In this document: positions 1-7,079 of the stretch, piece by piece
Numbering within the stretch: the first letter of the stretch is position 1
Layout of the letters: every line of letters begins with the position of its first letter
NCBI GenBank assembly: GCA_036003885.1
Contig: DASYSA010000548.1
Span: 1-14,988 of the forward strand
Reading direction: 5' to 3'
DNA from: DASYSA01 sp036003885
GTDB lineage: Bacteria; Acidobacteriota; Blastocatellia; UBA7656
Length of the DNA: 14,988 bases
Translations under genes and position numbers: made by a program
The notes under the pieces: model-generated
What the model was told of the DNA's origin: nothing
The model's database searches: none
Seen by the model: only the letters and a program-made list of their open reading frames with translations

Positions 1-244
1 AGGATCTAGGATTTAGGATCTAGGATTTTAGGATCTAGGATAATCTAGGATCCGTAGGATTAGCAGCAAGAATTCAGGAATTAGGTAAGTAGTGGATCTA
101 ACCTCCTTCGCGATGGTGACTCCCATCGAGCAGCATCACTACTAGATCCTAGATCCTAAATCCTAGATCCTAAATCCTAGGTCCTAAATCCTAGATCCTA
201 AATCCTAGATCCTAAATCCTAAATCCTAGATCCTAAATCCTCGA
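1..244. repeat. Heptamer inverted-repeat block A (TAGGATY / TCCTARA family)
   Basis: The left arm (about 1-59) is made of AGGATCT/AGGATTT-type units. A unique spacer follows (about 61-142). The right arm, 147-244, is 14 uninterrupted 7-base units: mostly TCCTAGA and TCCTAAA, partly alternating, with variants TCCTAGG (175-181) and TCCTCGA (238-244). The arms are reverse complements, so the block could form a large hairpin or cruciform. The right arm stops two bases before the ribosome binding site of the SDR gene, so that gene's promoter must lie within or upstream of the array. The window begins inside the left arm, so its full length is unknown. Confidence 0.95.
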
Positions 245-256
245 TGGAGAGACCCA

Positions 257-1015
257 ATGATTGATCTTAAAGGCAAGGTTGCAGTGATAACGGGCGCGTC
301 GCGTGGAATCGGAGCGGCAACCGCTCTCAGGTTCGCTGACGCTGGGGCATCGCTCGTGCTCAACTATCTCAAACACGAAGGCGACGCCGAGCGAATTGCA
401 CAGGAGGCGCGCAAGCGAGGCGTGCGAGCGATTACCATATGCGCCGATGTCTCCCGATTCGGAGATGTCCGCGCTCTGTTCGACCAGGCTCTCGCCGAAT
501 TCGGCCGCTTTGATATACTCATCGCCAACGCTGGGATATGGACAGGCGCAGCCATCGAAGACCTCGATGAGGAGAACTGGCAACAGACGATCGACATCAA
601 CTTGAAAGGCGTTTATGCCTGCTGTCACTTTGCCGCGCCGCATTTGAAACGGCAGCGTTCCGGCGCGATCATCACCGTATCGTCAACAGCGGGCCAGCGA
701 GGCGAGGCTCTCCACTCGCACTATGCGGCGTCCAAGGGCGGCATCATCTCGCTCACCAAATCGCTGGCCAGCGAGCTAGGGCCTTTTGGGGTAACCGTGA
801 ATTCAGTCGCGCCGGGCTGGGTTGACACCGATATGTCGGCTGAGCCGTTGCATGACCAACGAGCGATCCCCGGCATCCTCAGCGCCATTCCCCTTCGTCG
901 TATCGCCACTGCAGACGACATCGCCGGCCCCATCCTGTTCCTCGCTTCAGACCTTGCGCGCCATATCACGGGCGAAGTGCTAAATGTGAATGGCGGCTCG
1001 GTGCTCTGTGGATGA
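257..1015 (+). CDS. SDR-family NAD(P)-dependent oxidoreductase (FabG-like)
   Basis: This is a short-chain dehydrogenase/reductase of 252 aa, the usual length for a classical SDR. It has the Rossmann nucleotide-binding motif TGASRGIG (residues 12-19), the NAG motif (91-93), N115 and a catalytic set of S142/S143, Y156 and K160 (YAASK). The C-terminal part ends with the family-typical sequence around GEVLNVNGG. The family reduces or oxidises carbonyl/hydroxyl groups on many substrates with NAD(P)H. It resembles 3-oxoacyl-ACP reductase (FabG), but there are no fatty-acid genes nearby, so the substrate cannot be named. The ATG start is supported by GGAGAG (246-251), five bases upstream. The gene stands alone between two heptamer repeat blocks. 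No promoter is visible between the repeats and the start. Confidence 0.9.
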   Translation: MIDLKGKVAVITGASRGIGAATALRFADAGASLVLNYLKHEGDAERIAQEARKRGVRAITICADVSRFGDVRALFDQALAEFGRFDILIANAGIWTGAAIEDLDEENWQQTIDINLKGVYACCHFAAPHLKRQRSGAIITVSSTAGQRGEALHSHYAASKGGIISLTKSLASELGPFGVTVNSVAPGWVDTDMSAEPLHDQRAIPGILSAIPLRRIATADDIAGPILFLASDLARHITGEVLNVNGGSVLCG

Positions 1016-1026
1016 GGGACAGAAGA

Positions 1027-1155
1027 AGGATTTAGGATCTAGGATTATCTAGGATCTAGGATCTAGGATCTCTAGAGGATCTAAATCCTAGATCCTAGAT
1101 CCTAAATCCCAGATCCTGGATCCTAGATCCTAAATCCTAGATCCTAAATCCTGCT
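1027..1155. repeat. Heptamer inverted-repeat block B
   Basis: The left arm (1027-1069) consists of TAGGATC/TAGGATT-type units. The right arm consists of nine in-phase 7-mers at 1086-1148 (TCCTAGA, TCCTAAA, TCCCAGA, TCCTGGA), plus a degenerate TCCTGCT to 1155. The arms meet at an 8-base palindrome, CTCTAGAG (1070-1077), with almost no spacer. The block begins 12 bases after the SDR stop codon and belongs to the same family as 1-244, 13628-13801 and 14144-14206. It could extrude as a cruciform or, if transcribed, form a long hairpin between the SDR gene and recQ. Confidence 0.95.
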
Positions 1156-1253
1156 CTTTGAGAAAGCCTACCTCCCGTGCTATGGTTAGGGTTCACCAAG
1201 TCTCAGCCAGGTCACACCGCTCTAAGACCTTAGATCAACGTGAGGAATTCCAG

Positions 1254-3536
1254 GTGAGCAGCATCGGCAGAGCTCGCGAAGCTCTCCAACAGTACTTCGG
1301 ATTCACTGACTTTCGAGAGGGCCAGGAAGAGGTCATCGACTCTGTCCTGGAGGGCCACGACTCGGTCGCCGTCATGCCTACCGGGGGCGGCAAGTCGCTC
1401 TGCTATCAGTTGCCGGCGCTAATGCTCGAAGGGGTAACCCTGGTGGTCTCACCCCTGATCGCATTGATGAAAGACCAGGTCGACGCGCTCGTTACTCGCG
1501 GTATTCCGACCACCTTTATCAACAGCTCCCTGAGCTACAGCGAGACCAACCGGCGGCTGAGCGAAATGAGGCGCGGCCTGTACAAGCTCGTCTATGTCGC
1601 TCCGGAGCGATTCCGCAGCGCGGCTTTCGAAGATTCGATTTCAGAGGTACAGGTCAAACTCCTCGCCGTTGATGAAGCGCACTGCATCTCACACTGGGGA
1701 CACGATTTCAGACCCGACTACCTGAGACTCAAGCAGGCAGCCGAACGAATGGGGAGGCCCAAGATCATTGCGCTGACCGCAACCGCTACGCCGCAGGTCA
1801 GGGCAGACATCAGCACGCAACTCGGACTCGCCGATCCCCGGGTCTTCGTTGCAGGATTCGCCCGCCCCAACCTCGCGCTGCGTGTCCTCCATACCTCGAG
1901 CGATAAAGAGAAGCTGGACACTCTCAAACAGTCGGTACTCAGAGCAGGCGGCTCGGGCATCGTCTACACCGCCACTCGCAAGAGCGTCGAACAGATCACC
2001 GGCAAGCTCAAGATGTCCGGGCTCCGAGCCGAGGCCTACCACGGAGGAATGGAAGAGGGCGAGCGAACACGAGTGCAAGATGCCTTCATGGGAGGCCGCG
2101 CCCAGGCCATTGTGGCCACCAACGCATTCGGGATGGGAATAGACAAGGCGGATATCAGGTTCGTCGTTCACTACCACCTTCCAGGCTCGATCGAGGCCTA
2201 CTATCAGGAGGTCGGCCGGGCGGGGCGAGATGGCGCAGAGTCCGAATGCTCGTTGATGTTCAACTACGCGGATACGCGGACTCACCAGTTCTTCATTGAA
2301 GGCAACCACCCTTCGCCGGAAGTGATTGGCCAGGTCTACGACCAGATATGCCACGCCGGAAGAGAGACCGTGCAACTCTCCGCGCGCGAGATTGCCTCGC
2401 TGGCCGGCATAAAAAACGACATGTCTGTCTCCTCGGCGCTTGGGATACTCGAGAAGGCAAAACACATAGAAAGAGGCCGCCCTTCGGGCTCAACTCTTGT
2501 GGCCTGGATGAAACTGCCCGCCGATAAGGCCCTGGAAGCGGCGCCGGAAGAATCGGTCGAAGACAGACTCGTTCGCGAGCTGATATTCAGTTGGGATCTC
2601 AACGATCGCGATCACACTGAGATCGATCTTCGCCGGATCGCAACGCAGCTTGAGGCGCCGGAAGCACGCGTTCGCCGAGCGCTTTCGGCGCTTGCCGCCC
2701 GAGGCATCGTCGCTTATCGGAACTCTTATGATGGACGAGGCATTCGCTTGTTGGACGAGAAGCCGTCCAGGACTCTCAGGATCGACACCAAAGAGCTGGC
2801 GTCGCGCGCCGCGGCTGAACAATCGAAGCTTCGCCGCATGATCGACTACTGCTACTGGGAGAAGGGCTGCCTGCAGCGATTCATCCTGAACTACTTCGGG
2901 GATCGCAAACATATAGAGAATTGCGGAATCTGTTCAAACTGCGCCAGGGGCGGACGCGGCGCCGGCGTCTCTTTGAGCGGCATTGAAGAACCTGCCGGAA
3001 CACTCTCGCTTGGACGGGAGGGCCGCGCATTGTCGCACCCAACTCGGCACCCAACTCGGCAACCAACTCGGCAATCAACGCAGCTCGACAGATTCATCAT
3101 CGACGAGGCGCCATCGGGAAGAGATCTCCGGGAGGAGCTTCGCGAGCGGACACAACGGGCACGGGTGTTAGATCAGGTTGAGCGCCACGTTGAAGGATCT
3201 CGGACGAAGTCTCTGAGCGAGGATGAACTCATCGTTGTAAAGAAGGTGCTCAGTTGTGTGGCGCGGCTCAAAGGCAGATATGGAAAAGGCGCCGTGACAG
3301 CGGTTCTTCGCGGATCTACATCGAAACGGGTGTTGGATAATCATCTCGACAAGCTCTCAACTTATGGCTTGTTGTGCCATATGACCCAGGAAGACACCAC
3401 CGCCTACGTCAAGGCGCTGATACAAGCTGGATGCATTTCAGTGCAACAGGGTGCTTACCCGACGGTGACCCTCACCGACTTCGGCCGCGAGGTCATGCTC
3501 GGCCGTTCAGAGGTACTACTTGAATTGCCCTTGTAG
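1254..3536 (+). CDS. recQ: ATP-dependent DNA helicase RecQ
   Basis: This is a 3'-5' superfamily 2 DNA helicase of recombination and repair. With the GTG start at 1254 it has 760 aa. Motif I/Walker A is MPTGGGKS (from residue 41). The DEAH box lies at 140-143, followed by the RecQ aromatic-rich loop (CISHWGHDFRPDY). Motif VI is QEVGRAGRDG. Zinc ligands are C539, C557, C560 and C563 (CGICSNC). An RQC winged helix occupies about 667-755, and no HRDC domain is seen. Unlike the compact E. coli enzyme, about 170 residues separate the helicase core (to about 350) from the zinc module. Another roughly 100 residues, including a four-residue tandem repeat, separate zinc module and RQC. GTG 1254 is preferred because GAGG (1242-1245) lies eight bases upstream and the protein then begins close to the domain. 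The frame is open upstream to a TTG at 1158 and has an ATG at 1182, but both lack a good ribosome binding site. Confidence 0.95.
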   Translation: MSSIGRAREALQQYFGFTDFREGQEEVIDSVLEGHDSVAVMPTGGGKSLCYQLPALMLEGVTLVVSPLIALMKDQVDALVTRGIPTTFINSSLSYSETNRRLSEMRRGLYKLVYVAPERFRSAAFEDSISEVQVKLLAVDEAHCISHWGHDFRPDYLRLKQAAERMGRPKIIALTATATPQVRADISTQLGLADPRVFVAGFARPNLALRVLHTSSDKEKLDTLKQSVLRAGGSGIVYTATRKSVEQITGKLKMSGLRAEAYHGGMEEGERTRVQDAFMGGRAQAIVATNAFGMGIDKADIRFVVHYHLPGSIEAYYQEVGRAGRDGAESECSLMFNYADTRTHQFFIEGNHPSPEVIGQVYDQICHAGRETVQLSAREIASLAGIKNDMSVSSALGILEKAKHIERGRPSGSTLVAWMKLPADKALEAAPEESVEDRLVRELIFSWDLNDRDHTEIDLRRIATQLEAPEARVRRALSALAARGIVAYRNSYDGRGIRLLDEKPSRTLRIDTKELASRAAAEQSKLRRMIDYCYWEKGCLQRFILNYFGDRKHIENCGICSNCARGGRGAGVSLSGIEEPAGTLSLGREGRALSHPTRHPTRQPTRQSTQLDRFIIDEAPSGRDLREELRERTQRARVLDQVERHVEGSRTKSLSEDELIVVKKVLSCVARLKGRYGKGAVTAVLRGSTSKRVLDNHLDKLSTYGLLCHMTQEDTTAYVKALIQAGCISVQQGAYPTVTLTDFGREVMLGRSEVLLELPL
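3036..3083 (+). repeat. 12-base in-frame tandem repeat within recQ
   Basis: Four consecutive 12-base units are present: CACCCAACTCGG twice, CAACCAACTCGG, and the degenerate CAATCAACGCAG. They encode HPTR, HPTR, QPTR and QSTQ. They lie in the linker between the zinc-binding module and the RQC domain, so copy-number change would lengthen or shorten a linker without shifting frame. Confidence 0.9.
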
Positions 3537-3557
3537 ACTCTGCCGACAGCCCCTAAG

Positions 3558-3613
3558 CCACGAATCTCACTGATGTTCGCAACCAGACTCGTGCCCATTC
3601 GTGAAATTCGTGG
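3558..3613. repeat. Intergenic inverted repeat (CCACGAATYTCAC)
   Basis: CCACGAATCTCAC (3558-3570) and GTGAAATTCGTGG (3601-3613) are reverse complements in 12 of 13 positions, separated by 30 bases. The element lies between recQ (stop 3536) and rho (start 3653). No T-run follows immediately; the TTTTTT at 3631-3636 is 17 bases further on. It is therefore not a convincing intrinsic terminator. It may be a dispersed genomic repeat or an RNA hairpin in the rho leader. Confidence 0.8.
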
Positions 3614-3652
3614 TCTCCCTGTTATTCGAGTTTTTTGATCTATAGAGGATAA

Positions 3653-4786
3653 ATGGAATCTCAACCAATAGCTGAAGGTGTACTTCAAATCAACGAGAAG
3701 GGTTTCGGCTTCCTGAGGAATGCCGCCAGCAATTACCTGCCTGGCCCAAAGGATGTCTTCGTGCCGCGCAACTTGATCCAAAGGTTTTCGTTGCGCGAGG
3801 GCGTGCTCGTGGCAGGCCCGGCCAGCCCCGGGCAAGACGGCCGGGGCAAATCGCAGTCCGACCAGTTGTCCGAGGTCGAGCAGGTAAATGGGGCGAGCCC
3901 CGAGGAGTACAAGGGCACTGTCGAATTCACAAAGCTCACGAGCATAGACCCAACCGAACGGCTCGAACTGTCGCTGGGCAGCGACAACATGTCTATGCGC
4001 GTGCTGGATCTGATTGCGCCCATCGGAAGGGGCCAGCGCGGAATAATCGTCGCTCCTCCCAAAACCGGAAAGACAACCATCATCGAGGAGATCGCCGAAG
4101 CGGTCGCCGAAAATCACCCGGAAGTGCATCTTGTGGTTCTCCTGATCGATGAGCGGCCCGAAGAGGTCACCCACCTGAAGCGGCGAGTGCGCGGAGAGGT
4201 CATCGCAAGCTCGGCAGATCAGAACTCAGTGCTTCATCTGCAGGTGACTCGGCTGGTGCTGGAACGTGTGAAGCGAATGGTGGAAAGCAAGCGCGACGTC
4301 GTACTGCTGCTCGATTCGATTACCCGACTGGCGCGGGCTTCCAATCGCGAGACCAGCAACCGGGGCAGGACCATGAGCGGCGGAGTCGACTCTCGAGCGA
4401 TGGAGTTCCCACGGCGCTTCTTCGGAGCGGCCCGCAAGGCGGAAGAGGGCGGTTCGCTAACGATCATCGGAACGGCTCTGGTCGACACCGGCAGTCAAAT
4501 GGATGAGGTGATCTTTCAAGAGTTCAAGGGCACAGGCAACCTGGAGATCGTGCTGGACCGCAGGCTAGCCGAGCGACGGATCTTCCCCGCCATAGACATT
4601 TCGAAGTCAGGCACTCGGAAAGAGGAGAAGCTTTTCGACGTTGGGACTATGCCGCAGATCAACCTGTTGAGGCGGGCACTTGCGGGGAAGAAACCGGTTG
4701 AAGCGATGGAATTGCTGTTGAAAGGATTGGGAGACACGAAGACCAACGTGGAGTTTCTGGCCAAACTCAAGCAGTCGCAAAACTAA
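3653..4786 (+). CDS. rho: Transcription termination factor Rho, short form
   Basis: Rho is a hexameric RNA-dependent ATPase that ends transcription. The protein has 377 aa. The RNA-binding cold-shock-like domain is recognisable from residue 8, with EKGFGFLRN and LPGPKDVFV. Walker A is APPKTGKTT (134-142) and Walker B ends at D221 (LLLDSITRLARA). Later motifs include DTGSQMDEVIFQEFKGTG and the C-terminal SGTRKEE. E. coli Rho has 419 aa; the difference is largely the missing N-terminal helical bundle, since the protein starts directly at the RNA-binding domain. A TAA codon at 3650-3652 immediately precedes the ATG in the same frame, so the short N-terminus is not a start-calling error. AGAGGA (3644-3649) is the ribosome binding site, with tight three-base spacing. 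A small membrane-protein gene follows after 24 bases and is probably co-transcribed. Confidence 0.96.
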   Translation: MESQPIAEGVLQINEKGFGFLRNAASNYLPGPKDVFVPRNLIQRFSLREGVLVAGPASPGQDGRGKSQSDQLSEVEQVNGASPEEYKGTVEFTKLTSIDPTERLELSLGSDNMSMRVLDLIAPIGRGQRGIIVAPPKTGKTTIIEEIAEAVAENHPEVHLVVLLIDERPEEVTHLKRRVRGEVIASSADQNSVLHLQVTRLVLERVKRMVESKRDVVLLLDSITRLARASNRETSNRGRTMSGGVDSRAMEFPRRFFGAARKAEEGGSLTIIGTALVDTGSQMDEVIFQEFKGTGNLEIVLDRRLAERRIFPAIDISKSGTRKEEKLFDVGTMPQINLLRRALAGKKPVEAMELLLKGLGDTKTNVEFLAKLKQSQN

Positions 4787-4810
4787 GGAATCCGTCCCGG
4801 GGGGAGGCTC

Positions 4811-5260
4811 ATGTCCACAGCCGGCAAAGTAATCATCGTCATCTCAATTTGCGTGCTTCTTCTCATTATCGGCGGGGTGGGCGCAGGCGCCTACTGGTGG
4901 TCTCACCACGGCCGCCAGGCCTTGCAGGCTATGGAAAACGGCATGAAGGAAGGCGAAGAGGCAGGCAAGAAGACCGACAACCAGGGTTGCGTCGACCAGT
5001 CACTGGCGCGCTACAAGAAGAGTCCGGGCATCGGCGGAGCGCTCTCGACCAGGATCTTCCTCCAGGGCTGCCTCGAGGAGAGCAGTCCAACACCCGGTTT
5101 CTGCGATGATGTCCCTCGCCCAAGCGAGATCATGAAGAGCGCGTCGTGGCAGATGCAGAAATGCAAAGACGCCGGAATGCCCGCAGACCCATACTGCCGT
5201 CAGATCTTCGCCGGGGTTCAGCAGTACTGCGAAGGATCTCGATTGAAACCAAAGCCGTAA
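4811..5260 (+). CDS. Hypothetical single-pass membrane protein with six extracytoplasmic cysteines
   Basis: I do not recognise a family for this 149-aa protein. It has one hydrophobic helix (about residues 7-30, rich in I/V/L and G) after a short positive N-terminus, then a soluble region. This architecture fits an uncleaved signal anchor with the C-terminal part outside the cytoplasm. The soluble part has exactly six cysteines (C60, C87, C98, C118, C129, C140), suggesting up to three disulfides; a seventh cysteine, C14, is inside the membrane helix. A glutamate/lysine-rich stretch (42-54) follows the helix. GGGGAGG (from 4800) precedes the ATG. The gene starts 24 bases after rho, implying read-through transcription. 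Its end overlaps a small hairpin. Confidence 0.75.
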   Translation: MSTAGKVIIVISICVLLLIIGGVGAGAYWWSHHGRQALQAMENGMKEGEEAGKKTDNQGCVDQSLARYKKSPGIGGALSTRIFLQGCLEESSPTPGFCDDVPRPSEIMKSASWQMQKCKDAGMPADPYCRQIFAGVQQYCEGSRLKPKP

Positions 5261-5271
5261 TGTTCTACGGC
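5254..5271 (+). other. Hairpin spanning the end of the six-cysteine gene
   Basis: GCCGTA (5254-5259) and TACGGC (5266-5271) form a perfect six-base stem with a six-base loop. The TAA stop codon (5258-5260) is within it. No T-run follows, so it is not a standard intrinsic terminator; at most it may stabilise the 3' end or act with Rho. Confidence 0.4.
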
Positions 5272-5359
5272 AGTCGCAAGGCCACTCAGCAGGCAACTCC
5301 ATACAATGAGAACCGATCGTCCCGTAACCTGGAGTCCCAGTCTTGAGGCACACCCGGTG

Positions 5360-5388
5360 TTGACACCCTCTGAAGGTGGTCGTATCAT
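5360..5388 (+). promoter_or_regulatory. Near-consensus sigma70-type promoter of the YkuD-like gene
   Basis: TTGACA (5360-5365) matches the -35 consensus fully. It is separated by exactly 17 bases from TATCAT (5383-5388), which differs from TATAAT at one position. Initiation would fall near 5395, giving a leader of about 108 bases before the gene at 5503. It is the best promoter in the window. Confidence 0.75.
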
Positions 5389-5415
5389 AGCTGCGCTTTT
5401 CGGTAAGATGTATGC

Positions 5416-5436
5416 CACAAGGGTGTCACTCTTGTG
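5416..5436 (+). promoter_or_regulatory. Leader hairpin/palindrome upstream of the YkuD-like gene
   Basis: CACAAG (5416-5421) pairs with CTTGTG (5431-5436), and the inside extends with one G-U and two Watson-Crick pairs to a nine-base stem with a three-base loop. It starts about 20 bases downstream of the predicted transcription start. It has no T-run. It could be a repressor-binding dyad or a 5' mRNA-stabilising hairpin; its function is unproven. Confidence 0.45.
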
Positions 5437-5502
5437 CTCTGATGCAAGCGGCGTCACTCATGTCTCACAACCCGCACAAGGCAAAGCCAAAGGAGGTACA
5501 AG

Positions 5503-6159
5503 ATGTCAAAGTACACCTTCGAGCAGTACAGGCAGATCTTCGACGGTGTGATCAGGAAGTACGAAGGTCAGGACTTCTTCGTCAAGCTGATCGAGACGCT
5601 CGGCAAGCCGGCCTTCCCATCCGCCCCGCGCGATGTTGCGGCCATCGGCATCCGCCGCGAGGGAAAGGAGAAGGAGTTCCGCGAGAACACCGCCGACGAC
5701 ACCATCAGCCTCGTCCGCATAGATAGCGATGGATTGCAGCAGGTCTACGAGTACGCGGGCACGACAGAGTCAGGCCTCTTTAAGGAGGTCATTAACCCCG
5801 AAGGCGATTTCAAGATGTCGCCGGGCTTCTACTTCTTCAAGCATGGCATACATCATGGCAAAAACCCGTGCCTGGTTCAGGCTGGTGCAGTGCTCGGCGA
5901 GCGGGCCAAGAAGGGCAAGGCCTACGACGAGACGGACAGCAAGACATGGCAGATCACGGACGGCAGCCTGCACATACACGCCGGAATCATGAACAAGGAG
6001 AACGTAGGCAACTGGTCAGCAGGCTGCCAGGTGATCGCCGGGGGGTTCAGTGGAAAGGAGTGGACTGAGTTCTACAAGAACTGCCAGATGGCGACTAACC
6101 TCCCAATCCCGTACCTGCTCGTGAACGAAACCGATATACCTGAGTTGCTCGGCGTTTAG
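5503..6159 (+). CDS. YkuD-like (L,D-transpeptidase-type) domain protein
   Basis: The protein has 218 aa. The segment H157-I-H159-A-G161, then after ten residues S172-A-G-C175-Q-V, resembles the active-site pattern of YkuD/L,D-transpeptidase-like domains (HG followed by SxGC). C175 would be the nucleophile and H157 or H159 its partner. The usual Arg after the cysteine is absent; GCQV replaces GCIR, a variant I recall from uncharacterised members. Transpeptidase, carboxypeptidase or amidase-like activity on peptidoglycan is an inference. No signal peptide or membrane segment is seen, which is odd for a wall enzyme. The ribosome binding site AAGGAGGT (5490-5497) is the strongest in the window, and codons favour TTC, AAG, ATC, TAC and GAC, suggesting high expression. 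The gene has its own promoter and forms a single-gene unit. Confidence 0.7.
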   Translation: MSKYTFEQYRQIFDGVIRKYEGQDFFVKLIETLGKPAFPSAPRDVAAIGIRREGKEKEFRENTADDTISLVRIDSDGLQQVYEYAGTTESGLFKEVINPEGDFKMSPGFYFFKHGIHHGKNPCLVQAGAVLGERAKKGKAYDETDSKTWQITDGSLHIHAGIMNKENVGNWSAGCQVIAGGFSGKEWTEFYKNCQMATNLPIPYLLVNETDIPELLGV

Positions 6160-6170
6160 TCAACACTGAA

Positions 6171-6182
6171 GGCGCGCGCGCC
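6171..6182. repeat. 12-base GC palindrome
   Basis: GGCGCGCGCGCC is a perfect palindrome, 12 bases after the stop of the YkuD-like gene. It has no loop or T-run and so is not a terminator. A similar GCGC-centred palindrome lies at 8204-8217. Confidence 0.6.
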
Positions 6183-6321
6183 ACCAATTCCTGCCCCACT
6201 TGTTCGGCGGTGAACTCGGGTTGCCTCTGGGCGCCCACGCCACATCGCAATGCATCAGGCTAAAGAGGAAGCTCATGCGAAGGTTATTATTTCAGATTGC
6301 TTCCCGGCATCCATCGGGAAT

Positions 6322-6861
6322 TCAAGTTAGCTTTATGGAGATGTTACAACTGGAGCTTCCTTCGAGCATACAGGTTGTATGCTTCACGGTGATTCGTTCA
6401 TTGTAGTGCTTTGCAACTCCCTTAGCTATTCCAACTGCCAACGCACACATCTTGCGAGGTGAACTGTATGTGATGACAACTTCATCCGTGTCAGCACGAC
6501 TGCAGTGGAGCGCAGGAGGTTGCGCGCCTGCTTGCCTGATTCTAACCAAATGGTGAATTGTCTCTTCTGTATGTTCAATTAAATCAAGCGTTCTCCACTC
6601 AGGCTTAATCAGATGGTTATACATTGCCATTAGATCCGGAGTAATGAACTCACCGAAATCCTCCAAAATGGCAGGGATGGATTCTCCCGTCACTTTAGAG
6701 GCAGTGGAAATCAGGGCAACCGCTTCCTGGTCCGGATATGTTTGAAAAGCCAGGTATATCTTTGTGCCGATGCCGGATTCATTCAGGAGATTGTCCCAGG
6801 CCTGATCGCCAAGTTTTGTAATAACGTACTTTTTCAGTTCCGCGAAGATTATGCCGTGCAT
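6322..6861 (-). CDS. H-NOX-like heme NO-binding domain protein with V4R-like C-terminus
   Basis: The protein has 179 aa, beginning MHGIIFAELKKYV as is common in heme NO-binding (HNOB/H-NOX) proteins. H103 (in HTEETIHHLV) fits the proximal heme ligand. Y132, S134 and R136 (YSSPR) form the YxSxR motif that binds heme propionates. This spacing matches the H102/Y131/S133/R135 arrangement of the Thermoanaerobacter H-NOX. The C-terminal C164-x7-C172 with a central EG resembles the end of V4R-type domains. It likely senses NO or O2 through heme in the cytoplasm. No cyclase, histidine kinase or diguanylate cyclase partner is adjacent, so its output is unknown. The ATG is preceded by GGAG (complement of 6868-6871) with six-base spacing. 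A possible -35 TTGACG (complement of 6911-6916) lacks a good -10. The gene is AT-richer than its neighbours. Confidence 0.85.
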   Translation of the reverse strand: MHGIIFAELKKYVITKLGDQAWDNLLNESGIGTKIYLAFQTYPDQEAVALISTASKVTGESIPAILEDFGEFITPDLMAMYNHLIKPEWRTLDLIEHTEETIHHLVRIRQAGAQPPALHCSRADTDEVVITYSSPRKMCALAVGIAKGVAKHYNERITVKHTTCMLEGSSSCNISIKLT

Positions 6862-7079
6862 AGCCTGCTCCTTTTTGCTTGAGAGAATGCTTTCACACTG
6901 TGGCTAAGCACGTCAATTAACGATTTGCTTTAGTTCCAACGAACGATCCAATTTCCCACGGGAGCGGCTTCCTGACGTTCCGCCTGCATTCCTACCGACC
7001 AGGTGAGAGCGTAGTGGAAACCTGGTAGCGGGGCGACACCTAACACCTCGTTGCAGCGGTGACGCCCGATCGCTTCCTG

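Noticed and set aside
1..244. Repeat blocks as CRISPR arrays
   Set aside because: Units are contiguous 7-mers without unique spacers between them, arms are inverted, and no cas genes are present.
1158..1253. TTG 1158 as start of RecQ
   Set aside because: No ribosome binding site, immediately beside the repeat block, and the 32 extra residues are not RecQ-like.
1689..2465. 258-aa minus-strand frame inside recQ
   Set aside because: It is antisense to a clearly conserved RecQ core; the frame is open because of codon bias.
6301..6320. TTCCCG/CGGGAA hairpin as terminator of the H-NOX-like gene
   Set aside because: Six-base stem directly after the stop but with no T-run in the minus-strand direction.
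6200..6406. 68-aa plus-strand reading frame
   Set aside because: No ribosome binding site, overlaps the end of the H-NOX-like gene, and its protein has no recognisable features.
6998..7026. ACCAGGT/ACCTGGT hairpin as terminator of the zinc-ribbon gene
   Set aside because: A seven-base stem with a 15-base loop and no T-run on the minus strand; too weak to call.
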